Assembly: GCA_032209605.1 (NCBI GenBank)
Contig: JASFXZ010000014.1
Location: forward strand, 18,929,231-18,993,230
Source: Mactromeris polynyma
Lineage: Eukaryota; Mollusca; Bivalvia; Venerida; Mactridae
DNA length: 64,000 nt
Direction: 5' to 3'
The notes beneath the pieces were generated by a model. The model worked only from the letters and a program-made list of their open reading frames with translations, was not told the DNA's origin and ran no database searches. Shown piece after piece: positions 21,001 through 34,050 of the stretch. A program made the position numbers and the translations under genes. Numbering within the stretch: position 1 is the stretch's first letter; every line of letters starts with the position of its first letter.

Positions 21001-23806
21001 TGTAAACACACGATACAACTCTCCATATCGTGAACACACGATACAACTCTCAATATTGTGAACATACGATACATCTCTCCATATTGTGAACACACGATAC
21101 AGCTCTCCATATTGTGAACATACGATACAGCTCTCCATGTTGTGAACATACGATACAACTCTCCATATTGTGAACACACGATACAGCTCTCCATATTGTG
21201 AACCAAGATAAAGCTCTCCATATTGTGAACACACGATACAGCTCTCCATATGGTGAACACACGATACAACTCTCCATATCGTGAACATACGATACAGCTC
21301 TCCATATTGTGAACATACGATACAGCTCTCCATATTGTGAACACACGATACAGCTCTCCATATTGTGAACATACGATACAGCTCTCCATGTTGTGAAATT
21401 ACGATACAACTCTCCATATTGTGAACACACGATACAGCTCTCCATATTGTGAACACACGATAAAGCTCTCCATATTGTGAACACACGATACAGCTCTCCA
21501 TATTGTGAACACACGATAAAGCTCTCCATATTGTGAACATACGATACAGCTCTCCATGTTGTGAACATACGATACAACTCTCCATATTGTGAACACACGA
21601 TACAGCTCTCCATATTGTGAACACACAATAAAGCTCTCCATATTGTGAACATACGATACAGCTCTCCATATTGTGAACATACAATACAGCTCTCCATATT
21701 GTGAACACACGATACAGCTCTCCATGTTGTGAACACACGATACAGCTCTCCATATTGTGAACACACGAACAGCTCTCCATATTGTGAACACACGATACAG
21801 CTCTCCATATTGTGAACACACGATACAGCTCTCCATATTGTGAACACACGATACAACTCTCCATATTGTGAACATACGATACAGCTCTCCATATTGTGAA
21901 CACACGATACAGCTCTCCATATTGTGAACATACGATACAGCTCTCCATGTTATGAACATACGATACAACTCTCCATATTGTGAACACAAGATACAGCTCT
22001 CCATATTGTGAACATACGATACAGCTCTCCATATTGTGAACACACGATACATCTCTCCATATTGTGAACATACGATACAGCTCTCCATGTTGTGAACATA
22101 CGATACAACTCTCAATATTGTGAACACACGATACAGCTCTCCATATTGTGAACACACGATACAGCTCTCAATAGTATGATCATACCGTGTTCAAAGATTT
22201 CCCTAATGTGAACACGTGAATGCATGTTTATGGTCACATGTTTTATGCCATCAGTCACATGCGAAATAGAAATGATAGAGCTTTAAATACTTTTGCATAT
22301 CTTATTTACATAGATGTTGGGGTTGGTGAGTTCTAGATATGTGAGATTTACATGTACATTTTAGTTCCTATGATGTTGCAGTAGAAGTAGCTGGAGGTGC
22401 TATTGCGGGTATGGTGGTTGGTGCGATGTTTTGTTTCGGTCTGATTGTTGTATGCATTTGTATTTGTGTACAGAAAAGTAAAGCTAGACCAGGCGTAGTG
22501 ATACATCCAACAAACCAAAGTAAGAACGAAGGAACTACTTCTGTATTTGATTACTCAGTTGTGCTTAAAACGATGCATGTAGCTGCACTTGGTAGTTGGG
22601 GTGTTTTGTTTTCACGAATCTTTTGTGATACTATTCTTGTATTTACATTATTATCATCATGCAGTGAATTGATAAATTTTAATTGGAATAGATTTTATGT
22701 AATATTGGGAAAACGTGTTTTATTATAGATTTACTAGGCTAGCAACCAGCGACCCATCATTCGGGTTATGCTCACCCCATCTGGAAGAATTTTGATTCAT
22801 ATCTTAACATAGTAGAGTCTTTGGAGAGTCAGAAAACCCCATTTTTGCAGAATAAAAAGTGGTGATTGTTTAATTGAGCTTCAAATTACCCCATCCACAC
22901 AATTAAGTTGAAAATCGAGAAAACCAGTAAATTCAAATTTCTTCCATTATTTTACATATGGCATGTCCAACTGGGTACAAATTAACTTCACACTCTGTGA
23001 CGATATTGTTATAGCGTCAGGACAGAAACTGTTGGTGAAAATTCCTCATCAATCACTGAAACTGTAGTACAGTAAATCCTCACTTAAAGACCACCTCAAT
23101 AATAAGACCACCTCAATAATAAGACCACCTCAAAATTAAGACCACCTCAAAATTAAGACCACAATTTTCAAGTCCATTTGCAGTGTTTTGCTCTTTATTC
23201 AACTTGTATATTCAGACCACCTCAATATTAAGACCAGTTTTCATAGGTCCCAAGGGTGGTATAATTATTGAAGTTTTACTGCATCTTCAAATAGAAAGAA
23301 CTTAACGAAAACACAAATAAATAGAAATAACTTGTCAGTCAATGAAATCAACTTACTGGACAGTGAAAAAAGTATAATACTATATACATGTAGTATAATA
23401 TAAGTATAAATTACTACTAATTAATCAATTATTGCAAACAATTGTTCTCTTAATGAAAATAGCATACCGGTTGGTGTGAATAATTTATCAATTAGTAATA
23501 ACATTTTGATGCGCCTCACGCATACTTTTTTTAAATCTTTACATCTTGTATGAGAAAATGATTGATATTTATAGATTTTTTTATTGTTTGTTTATTGTAG
23601 CAAATGTTGCATTCGCGTCATCTTCTGTACATACTCAACACATGCAACCAGCTTACGGACCCCCGGGGCAAGGTAATATGTACGGAGGCCCCACCGGACC
23701 ATCCAACATGTACGGAGGACAACCAGTGGCACCCCCGCAATATGCTGAGCCACAAGCCGTGTACCCACCAAACCCTCCTCCACTTGGATTTCAAACTCAG
23801 ACATAA
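18025..23806 (+). CDS. Shisa-like/WBP1-VOPP1-type membrane protein (four exons)
   Basis: Exons 18025-18085, 19899-20007, 22365-22519 and 23601-23806 join in phases 1, 2 and 1 to give 176 residues, stop TAA 23804-23806. Residues 1-20 form a signal peptide (MADIKSRFLLFAFLFVVFSG). Residues 28-57 form a short ectodomain with six Cys in a C-C-CC-CC pattern rich in Tyr (WFTNYYYC, EYCC, DACC). About 66-92 is a single membrane helix ending CICICV. The cytoplasmic tail is Pro/Gly/Tyr-rich with two NMYGG motifs and a PPQY (PPxY, residues 153-156) that could bind WW domains. This layout matches the Shisa-like six-cysteine single-pass family (WBP1, VOPP1, CYYR1), transmembrane adaptors of endolysosomal trafficking and ubiquitin-ligase recruitment. 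The exact orthologue is not settled. Intron 2 is almost filled by a 28-bp satellite; intron 1 holds a SINE; intron 3 holds a MITE. Confidence 0.8.
18152..18345 (+). mobile_element. tRNA-derived SINE, copy 2
   Basis: The head gaggcacagtggtcgagggg and B-box-like ggggtttgatcac are followed by the same body as the 17.3-kb copy, ending acttgtttcacaatcgatgt. Located in intron 1 of the Shisa-like gene. It can be mistaken for a tRNA gene but lacks a foldable full cloverleaf by eye. Confidence 0.7.
20236..22172. repeat. 28-bp minisatellite, about 69 units, inside an intron
   Basis: The unit is close to ctctccatattgtgaaca + cacgatacag. Variation is mostly t/c at one site (acatacg or acacacg) and g/a, with more divergent units at the low-coordinate edge. 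Because 28 leaves remainder 1 on division by 3, all three minus-strand frames read the same 28-residue peptide in turn and stay open for up to 474 codons. This is not evidence of a gene. The array occupies most of intron 2 (20008-22364) of the Shisa-like gene. Confidence 0.95.
23070..23281. mobile_element. CAGTAAA-type MITE, copy 1
   Basis: It starts TA|CAGTAAATCCTCACTTAA, has repeats of agaccacctcaat inside, and ends gaagttttactg. The same element recurs at 41174-41347, 49797-49951 and 61917-62078. The internal agaccacctcaataat motif is expanded to four copies here. Confidence 0.8.
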
Positions 23807-24267
23807 ATCACACAAGTTGTGTTTTAAATATCAAAGAACACTGATCTACAATATTTTAATTTTATAGGTAATTATTCGACATGTTTCAGCAGCTTTTGTG
23901 TTATAATTACTTGTACTGAGTGAACAAACGTGCTTTCATATTCTTCTTGAAACATCTTATATCGCATCGGACGCGACCTCATAAAATATGACTATATCAG
24001 AATAAGGTATTTTATGATAACTGTAATAATATGTAAATGAAATGGATTCACAAAGCCTTCTTTTATTAAACCTTTATCAATTAAAGATAAAATGATATGT
24101 GTTTTAAAGCGCTATTATTTTGTTAAACTACGTATATAAAGTTCTTGAAATGTTTAATACATGAACATGTAATAACAATACTGTATGCATACGCTTTATA
24201 CTACAAACAAGCTTAAAAGGAGTTCCCCAGTCTTAAATATTTCTCATGATGTATGTTACATATTCGA

Positions 24268-24273
24268 AATAAA
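24268..24273 (+). promoter_or_regulatory. Candidate poly(A) signal AATAAA
   Basis: About 460 bases after the stop of the four-exon Shisa-like gene and before the 31-bp array begins. Confidence 0.4.
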
Positions 24274-24486
24274 AACAACTACATGTATATATCTCGACTT
24301 AAATTCATTATAATGTATTCATCCACCATTTTCAAAAGTTTGATTTATAACAAACTTATTTCTTTGTCTGTTGTAAATTTGAGTGGCCTGACCACGTCAA
24401 AATTAAGAACACAATTTTTCTTACGTAATACGAAGTAGTTATTTATATAGTAAAATTAAAAGTATCTGTGATGATCATTTCTCGTG

Positions 24487-27400
24487 AATCTATAATGGCC
24501 TTACAGGAGAGTAGAATGATCTATAGTGTCCTTACAGGAGAGTAGAATGATCTATAATGTCCTTACAGGAGAGTAGAATGATCTATAATGTCCCTACAGG
24601 AGAGTAGAATGATCTATAATGTCCCTACAGGAGAGTAGAATGATCTATAGTGTCCTTACAGGAGAGTAGAATGATCTATAGTGTCCTTACAGGAGAGTAG
24701 AATGATCTATAATGTCCTTACAGGAGAGTAGAATGATCTATAATGTCCTTACAGGAGAGTAGAATGATCTATAATGTCCTTACAGGAGAGTAGAATGATC
24801 TATAATGTCCTTACAGGAGAGTAGAATGATCTATAATGTCCTTACAGGAGAGTAGAATGATCTATAATGTACTTACAGGAGAGTAGAATGATCTATAATG
24901 TCCTTATAGGAGAGTAGAATATTCTTTAATGTCCTTACAGGAGAGCAGAATGATCTATAATGTCCTTACAGGAGAGTAGAATGATCTATAATGTCCCTAC
25001 AGGAGAGTAGAATGATCTATAATGTCCTTACAGGAGAGTAGAATGATCTATAATGTCCCTACAGGAGAGTAGAATGATCTATAATGTCCTTACAGGAGAG
25101 TAGAATGATCTATAATGTCCCTACAGGAGAGTAGAATGATCTATAATGTCCCTACAGGAGAGTAGAATGATCTATAATGTCCTTACAGGAGAGTAGAATG
25201 ATCTATAATGTCCTTACAGGAGAGTAGAATGATCTATAATGTCCTTACAGGAGAGTAGAATGATCTATAATGTCCCTACAGGAGAGTAGCATGATCTATA
25301 ATGTCCTTACAGGAGAGTAGAATGATCTATAATGTCCCTACAGGAGAGTAGAATGATCTATAATGTCCCTACAGGAGAGTAGAATGATCTATAATGTCCC
25401 TACAGGAGAGTAGAATGATCTATAATGTCCTTACAGGAGAGTAGAATGATCTATAATGTCCCTACAGGAGAGTAGAATGATCTATAATGTCCCTACAGGA
25501 GAGTAGAATGATCTATAATGTCCCTACAGGAGAGTAGAATGATCTATAATGTCCCTACAGGAGAGTAGAATGATCTATAATGTCCTTACAGGAGAGTAGA
25601 ATGATCTAGTATGTCCTTACAGGAGAGTAGAATGATCTATAATGTCCTTACAGGAGAGTAGAATGATCTATAATGTCCTTACAGGAGAGTAGAATGATCT
25701 ATAATGTCCTTACAGGAGAGTAGAATGATCTATAATGTCCTTACAGGAGAGTAGAATGATCTATAATGTCCTTACAGGAGAGTAGAATGATCTATAATGT
25801 CCTTACAGGAGAGTAGAATGATCTATAGTGTCCTTACAGGAGAGTAGAATGATCTATAATGTCCTTACAGGAGAGTAGAATGATCTATAATGTCCCTACA
25901 GGAGAGTAGAATGATCTATAATGTCCTTATAGGAGAGTAGAATGATCTATAATGTCCTTACAGGAGAGTAGAATGATCTATAATGTCCTTACAGGAGAGT
26001 AGAATGATCTATAATGTCCTTACAGGAGAGTAGAATGATCTATAATGTCCTTACAGGAGAGTAGAATGATCTATAATGTCCTTACAGGAGAGTAGAATGA
26101 TCTATAATGTCCTTACAGGAGAGTAGAATGATCTATAATGTCCTTACAGGAGAGTAGAATGATCTATAATGTCCTTATAGGAGAGTAGAATATTCTTTAA
26201 TGTCCTTACAGGAGAGCAGAATGATCTATAATGTCCTTACAGGAGAGTAGAATGATCTATAATGTCCCTACAGGAGAGTAGAATGATCTATAATGTCCTT
26301 ACAGGAGAGTAGAATGATCTATAATGTCCCTACAGGAGAGTAGAATGATCTATAATGTCCTTACAGGAGAGTAGAATGATCTATAATGTCCCTACAGGAG
26401 AGTAGAATGATCTATAATGTCCTTACAGGAGAGTAGAATGATCTATAATGTCCTTACAGGAGAGTAGAATGATCTATAATGTCCTTATAGGAGAGTAGAA
26501 TATTCTTTAATGTCCTTACAGGAGAGCAGAATGATCTATAATGTCCTTACAGGAGAGTAGAATGATCTATAATGTCCTTATAGGAGAGTAGAATATTCTT
26601 TAATGTCCTTACAGGAGAGCAGAATGATCAATAATGTCCTTACAGGAGAGTAGAATGATCTATAATGTCCCTACAGGAGAGTAGAATGATCTATAATGTC
26701 CTTACAGGAGAGTAGAATGATCTATAATGTCCCTACAGGAGAGTAGAATGATCTATAATGTCCTTACAGGAGAGTAGAATGATCTATAATGTCCCTACAG
26801 GAGAGTAGAATGATCTATAATGTCCCTACAGGAGAGTAGAATGATCTATAATGTCCTTACAGGAGAGTAGAATGATCTATAATGTCCTTACAGGAGAGTA
26901 GAATGATTTATAATGTCCTTACAGGAGAGTAGAATGATCTATAATGTCCCTACAGGAGAGTAGAATGATCTATAGTGTCCTTATAGGAGAGTAGAATGAT
27001 CTATAATGTCCCTACAGGAGAGTAGAATGATCTATAATGTCCCTACAGGAGAGTAGAATGATCTATAATGTCCCTACAGGAGAGTAGAATGATCTATAAT
27101 GTCCTTACAGGAGAGTAGAATGATCTATAATGTCCCTACAGGAGAGTAGAATGATCTATAATGTCCCTACAGGAGAGTAGAATGATCTATAATGTCCCTA
27201 CAGGAGAGTAGAATGATCTATAATGTCCCTACAGGAGAGTAGAATGATCTATAATGTCCTTACAGGAGAGTAGAATGATCTATAATGTCCTTACAGGAGA
27301 GTAGAATGATCTATAATGGCCTTACAGGAGAGTAGAATGATCTATAATGTCCTTACAGGAGAGTAGAATGATCTATAATGTCCTTACAGGAGAGTAGAAT

Positions 27401-30400
27401 GATCTATAATGTCCTTACAGGAGAGTAGAATGATCTATAATGTCCTTACAGGAGAGTAGAATGATCTATAGTGTCCTTACAGGAGAGTAGAATGATCTAT
27501 AATGTCCTTACAGGAGAGTAGAATGATCTATAATGTCCCTACAGGAGAGTAGAATGATCTATAATGTCCTTACAGGAGAGTAGAATGATCTATAATGTCC
27601 TTACAGGAGAGTAGAATGATCTATAATGTCCTTACAGGAGAGTAGAATGATCTATAATGTCCTTACAGGAGAGAAGAATGATCTATAATGTCCCTACAGG
27701 AGAGTAGAATTATCTATAATGTCCTTACAGGAGAGTAGAATGATCTATAATGTCCTTACAGGAGAGTAGAATGATCTATAATGTCCTTACAGGAGAGTAG
27801 ATTGATCTATAATGTCCTTATAGGAGAGTAGAATATTCTTTAATGTCCTTGCAGGAGAGCAGAATGATCTATAATGTCCTTACAGGAGAGTAGAATGATC
27901 TATAATGTCCCTACAGGAGAGTAGAATGATCTATAATGTCCTTACAGGAGAGTAGAATGATCTATAATGTCCCTACAGGAGAGTAGAATGATCTATAATG
28001 TCCCTACAGGAGAGTAGAATGATATATAATGTCCTTACAGGAGAGTAGAATGATCTATAATGTCCTTATAGGAGAGTAGAATATTCTTTAATGTCCTTAC
28101 AGGAGAGTAGAATGATCTATAATGTCCTTACAGGAGAGTAGAATGATCTATAATGTCCCTACAGGAGAGTAGAATGATCTATAATGTCCTTACAGGAGAG
28201 TAGAATGATCTATAATGTCCCTACAGGAGAGTAGAATGATCTATAATGTCCTTACAGGAGAGTAGAATGGTCTATAATGTCCCTACAGGAGAGTAGAATG
28301 ATCTATAATGTCCCTACAGGAGAGTAGAATGATCTATAATGTCCTTACAGGAGAGTAGAATGATCTATAATGTCCTTACAGGAGAGTAGAATGATCTATA
28401 ATCTCCTTACAGGAGAGTAGAATGATCTATAATGTCCCTACAGGAGAGTAGAATGATCTATAGTGTCCTTACAGGAGAGTAGAATGATCTGTAATGTCCC
28501 TACTGGAGAGTAGAATGATCTATAATGTCCCTACAGGAGAGTAGAATGATCTATAATGTCCCTACAGGAGAGTAGAATGATCTATAATGTCCCTACAGGA
28601 GAGTAGAATGATCTATAATGTCCCTACAGGAGAGTAGAATGATCTATAATGTCCCTACAGGAGAGTAGAATGATCTATAGTGTCCCTACAGGAGAGTAGA
28701 ATGATCTATAATGTCCTTACAGGAGAGTAGAATGATCTATAATGTCCTTACAGGAGAGTAGAATGATCTATAATGTCCTTACAGGAGAGTAGAATGATCT
28801 ATAATGTCCTTACAGGAGAGTAGAATGATCTATAATGTCCTTACAGGAGAGTAGAATGATCTATAATGTCCTTACAGGAGAGTAGAATGATCTATAATGT
28901 CCTTACAGGAGAGTAGAATGATCTATAATGTCCTTACAGGAGAGTAGAATGATCTATAGTGTCCTTACAGGAGAGTAGAATGATCTATAATGTCCTTACA
29001 GGAGAGTAGAATGATCTATAATGTCCCTACAGGAGAGTAGAATGATCTATAATGTCCTTACAGGAGAGTAGAATGATCTATAATGTCCTTACAGGAGAGT
29101 AGAATGATCTATAATGTCCTTGCAGGAGAGTAGAATGATCTATAATGTCCTTACAGGAGAGTAGAATGATCTATAATGTCCCTACAGGAGAGTAGAATGA
29201 TCTATAATGTCCTTACAGGAGAGTAGAATGATCTATAATGTCCTTACAGGAGAGTAGAATGATCTATAATGTCCTTACAGGAGAGTAGAATGATCTATAA
29301 TGTCCTTATAGGAGAGTAGAATATTCTTTAATGTCCTTACAGGAGAGCAGAATGATCTATAATGTCCTTACAGGAGAGTAGAATGATCTATAATGTCCCT
29401 ACAGGAGAGTAGAATGATCTATAATGTCCCTACAGGAGAGTAGAATGATCTATAATGTCCCTACAGGAGAGTAGAATGATCTATAATGTCCTTACAGGAG
29501 AGTAGAATGATCTATAATGTCCCTACAGGAGAGTAGAATGATCTATAATGTCCCTACAGGAGAGTAGAATGATCTATAATGTCCTTACAGGAGAGTAGAA
29601 TGATCTATAATGTCCTTACAGGAGAGTAGAATGATCTATAATGTCCTTACAGGAGAGTAGAATGATCTATAATGTCCCTACAGGAGAGTAGAATGATCTA
29701 TAGTGTCCTTATAGGAGAATAGAATGATCTATAATGTCCCTACAGGAGAGTAAAATGATCTATAATGTCCCTACAGGAGAGTAGAATGATCTATAATGTC
29801 CCTACAGGAGAGTAGAATGATCTATAATGTCCTTACAGGAGAGTAGAATGATCTATAATGTCCCTACAGGAGAGTAGAATGATCTATAATGTCCTTACAG
29901 GAGAGTAGAATGATCTATAATGTCCCTACAGGAGAGTAGAATGATCTATAATGTCCCTACAGGAGAGTAGAATGATCTATAATGTCCCTACAGGAGAAGA
30001 GAATGATCTATAATGTCCCTACAGGAGAGTAGAATGATCTATAATGTCCCTACAGGAGAGTAGAATGATCTATAATGTCCTTACAGGAGAGTAGAATGAT
30101 CTATAATGTCCTTACAGGAGAGTAGAATGATCTATAATGTCCTTACAGGAGAGTAGAATGATCTATAATGTCCTTACAGGATAGTAGAATGATCTATAAC
30201 GTCCTTACAGGAGAGTAGAATACTCTTTAATGTCCTTACAGGAGAGTAGAATGATCTATAATGTCCTTACAGGAGAGTAGAATGATCTATAATGTCCTTA
30301 CAGGAGAGTAGAATGATCTATAATGTCCTTACAGGAGAGTAGAATGATCTATAATGTCCTTACATGAGAGTAGAATAAATCTTTAATGTCCTTAAAGGAG

Positions 30401-30508
30401 AGTAGAATACTCTTTAATGTCCTTAAAGGAGAGCAGAATAATCTATAATGTCCTTACAGGAGAGTAGACTAATCTATAATGTCCTTACAGGAGAGTAGAA
30501 TAATCTAT
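24487..30508. repeat. 31-bp minisatellite, about 194 units (6.0 kb), with higher-order structure
   Basis: The unit is close to tgatctataatgtcc(t/c)tac + aggagagtagaa. Almost all units differ only at the t/c site. A marked variant pair (ccttatagg...attctttaat, usually followed by gagagcaga) occurs at 24901, 26172, 26482, 26575, 27815, 28063 and 29303. Intervals are exact multiples of 31: 41, 10, 3, 40, 8 and 40 units. Units decay only at the last few hundred bases. Every frame contains stops, so the array is non-coding. Confidence 0.97.
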
Positions 30509-31118
30509 TTTTTGTATTTATAGACTTCTAAATGTTTAAACTAAGGTTTTATTGTCAGTTTCAAGATTTTTAGCAATTCACTGTACCAGTTAACGTCATG
30601 AAGTCTTAAACATCTCTTTGTGATAAAGTACGATATGGATAATTTATTTACAATAATCTTTTTTTTATCTTTTTATCTTTTTACGTGAAATTATTCATGC
30701 AAATTAATTTGGCACTCTTCCAATTTCACAGTTTCGTAAAACGTTTTTTAAACAAATGGGAGGATTGATTGTGCGATATATTGAACATTGTATTGTCCGT
30801 GGATATGTTCAATATACATAACTGCTGGTTCGTATACCATCCGGGGTGTCAAATATCAGGGCACTTAAAACCCACCAGCCCGACGTCCCGGACAAGTCTA
30901 ATTGACGATTCTGACTACCAACAGTTGAATTGACTTAGTCCGGGACAAGTCTGTTATGCACGCCTCTGTACCATATTCTATGCTCGAACACTTATCCTCC
31001 CATATCGGACAAGTCAAAATAAACATATACACTAGTCCGGGACAATTGTATTTAAAGAAAATTTCTAGAGCCCTGAATATGTATGTGAGGAAGCTATCCC
31101 GCTGGCTTGCAGAGATTC
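30509..31118. other. Spacer between arrays with scattered tccgggacaagtc motifs
   Basis: No exon was found. Four imperfect copies of a (c/t)cgg(g)acaa(gtc) motif lie at about 30888-31045 at irregular spacing. Confidence 0.5.
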
Positions 31119-31822
31119 GGCGGTTCTACCCAGGTACCTGCATGTGCCCAAACTAGTGCTCGAGGTGGCACGGGTGGTTCTACCCAGGTACCTGCATGTG
31201 CCCAAACTAGTGCTCGAGGTGGCACGGGCGGTTCTACCCAGGTACCTGCATGCGCCCAAACTAGTGCTCGAGGTGGCACGGGGGGTTCTACCCAGGTACC
31301 TGCATGCGCCCAAACTAGTGCTCGAGGTGGCACGGGTGGTTCTACCCAGGTACCTGCATGTGCCCAAACTAGTGCTCGAGGTGGCACGGGCGGTTCTACC
31401 CAGGTACCTGCATGTGCCCAAACTAGTGCTCGAGGTGGCACGGGTGGTTCTACCCAGGTACCTGCATGTGCCCAAACTAGTGCTCGAGGTGGCACGGGCG
31501 GTTCTACCCAGGTACCTGCATGTGCCCAAACTAGTGCTCGAGGTGGCACGGGTGGTTCTACCCAGGTACCTGCATGTGCCCAAACTAGTGCTCGAGGTGG
31601 CACGGGTGGTTCTACCCAGGTACCTGCATGTGCCCAAACTAGTGCTCGAGGTGGCACGGGGGGTTCTACCCAGGTACCTGCATGTGCCCAAACTAGTGCT
31701 CGAGGTGGCACGGGTGGTTCTACCCAGGTACCTGCATGTGCCCAAACTAGTGCTCGAGGTGGCACGGGGGGTTCTATCCAGGTACCTGCATGCGCCCAAA
31801 CTAATGCTCGAGGTGGCACGTA
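31119..31822. repeat. 54-bp GC-rich minisatellite, 13 units
   Basis: The unit is ggttctacccaggtacctgc + atgtgcccaaactagtgctc + gaggtggcacgggt, much richer in GC and CpG than its surroundings. Because 54 is a multiple of 3 and the unit lacks stops in several frames, long frames are open on both strands. In units 1-12 only two sites vary (atgT/Cgcc and gggT/C/G). Unit 13 is diverged and ends the frame with TAG. Whether it is coding is undecided. Confidence 0.95.
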
Positions 31823-34050
31823 GGTTCTTCACCATGAAAGCTTGAAAATGTCAATACATGAACCTGGCTGTTTATGTAACTTAAAGTCCTATTGCAAAAT
31901 CAATATTGTATTATACATACATGTATACATGCAAACGAGACTTCACTCTAACAGGATAGCAATCGTAAATTTCGCGCACGATATCCTGAAACTTGTTTAC
32001 CTAGACGGGTTGAAACCAATACAAGGTGTAACGAATACGGATGTTCTACAGTTGAACTGTTCATATGATTATATATAACCCCAACATTAGGTTTGTCAGC
32101 TTTTGTTGAAGAGTTATGGGTCCCTTGGGCTTCGAGTCAGGGTCGGGCTCCTGGGTAGATCCTGAGCGACTGCGTTTAAAAATTCAAAGGTTATTACGAG
32201 GTTTAGACTCATCTTGTTTATTGAAAGTTTATCAATTTTACGAAGAAGCAGGTTATTAAATTGAATTCAATATTAAATAATCTTACATATAATAAAGTCA
32301 TTACTATATTAACTATTTATGAAGTTATGTTAATACTAGAGCAAAGAAGAACGCATTGATAAATACGAATCGTAGCATCGTATTCCATCCGTTGTGCTCC
32401 ATTAGGTATTACAGCAAAACTTCGAAACCTTGAACTGCCGTCGGACCTAGCAATTAGTTCGAGCCATCTATTGTTCGAGGTATCTACAGTACACGCGTAT
32501 ATGTCCTAACTGACAGTCAAAGCGTAGAAAAGGGCCCATTAGGTACACAAATCACAATTCAACATTTTTACCCTAGATCATTATTTTCCTCTACGAAAAT
32601 TCTTTTGAAATGAAGCTATGGTGCACAGTTTTCAGTTATGGCGTTTTGAAAATACATCGTACTATGTGCATAGCTTGTCAGGTTTTATGGACGGTATAAC
32701 GTCGCAAAACACCCATACTTAATTTCAGCTATGTTTGAAATCATTTGACATGTTGAATGATGCATTGAAATACTTGCTTGATATTGATATATCCACCTTA
32801 TGCAGTGAACTTATCAAAATATCAATAAAATACTAAGAAATAAAAATATCTAATCAATTTTCTGCACAGTGTAATTTTGCTGTCATTTCTACATCTATTG
32901 AAGAATGAACTGTAGATCAAAATCTTAAGTTATTTATATTCAATGCTTTCATACAGTTTTAATTAAACGAGAGGCGTCTATAGCGGTGCATATTCTGAAG
33001 AATCGAATTTTCTACAATGTCTATAACGACTAAACAAATAATAATGATAATTTCCAATATTTAACAAAGCATGTATTATCGCATATCGCATTGCAAAATT
33101 AATATTTTATGAAAGGAGCATAAATACGTTAGTCTCTTATAACGTATGATTTTGGGCTATAAATTGAATTTTACATAAAGTTTACATAAATTTTGTAAAA
33201 TATTGTAGCTTAAATTACTCTGCAAAGTCGAATAAAAGAATGCATTCAGATATTATATATTACATCGCGATAACGCAAACAAACTCTAGCGAAATTACTG
33301 AAAGAATGTCTTGCCTACTGACATTCAATGGAGGAATCTCCTCTAATCCGAACTTTATACAGCACAATCAACGAAAAAAACGCAAGGTAAAAGTGTACAG
33401 TACAATCTCAGTTAAAGATCACATCGTCAGTAAGGACCGTATTTTGATGGACTATTTTATCAGTATTTTCTTCTATATTTTAACCCGCGACAATCGTACC
33501 ACTACAAAAATATCAAACAACAACCAGAAGTGAGTTTACACAGAATGTTCAAATTACTCATTCAGATATTTCTTCCCACGTTTGTCAATGTATAATGGTA
33601 ACAAAAACGTGGTAATCACATCGAAATAAAAAAACGTAATGCACAAATACAAATACTTCAGCTGTCATTCTTACAAAACCTCTTGACAATTTTATAATTC
33701 TGAAATATTCCAATAACTAGTTAAACGTTTGATCGATGGTAGACTTAAGCTTAAAGCAATTATTATAGAATTGATATATCACGCACTTGCACGAAAGCGA
33801 GACTCACTCCCGCAGAAATATTACAAATAAAACTATTTTGATACGTTTGAGTACAATAGTATCATAGTTGGAAACTTAAGACATAAGTATGTTATTTATT
33901 TCACAGAGATAAAATACCCAATCATTGTCTTAACATCATTCTTTAGAGGTAATGTTATCCGTGTTAACAATTTCGGCGGTGACTTTTTCCATGGTCCGAG
34001 ATGACTGGCTTCGACAGCCGCGCACAAAATGACCCTAACTCCAGTGTGTC
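31823..34050. other. AT-rich spacer between arrays
   Basis: No gene or recognised repeat is supported. A 97-codon frame at 33240-33533 has no domain motif and no splice context. Confidence 0.5.

Noticed and set aside
20325..22157. Long minus-strand open frames (up to 474 codons) with MESCIVCSQYGELYR-type repeats
   Set aside because: They are produced by a 28-bp satellite without minus-strand stops, are equally open in all three frames, and lie in an intron of a plus-strand gene.
24487..30508. CRISPR-like look (31-bp repeats, nearly 200 copies)
   Set aside because: Units are head to tail with no spacers, and the genome is eukaryotic. It is a minisatellite.
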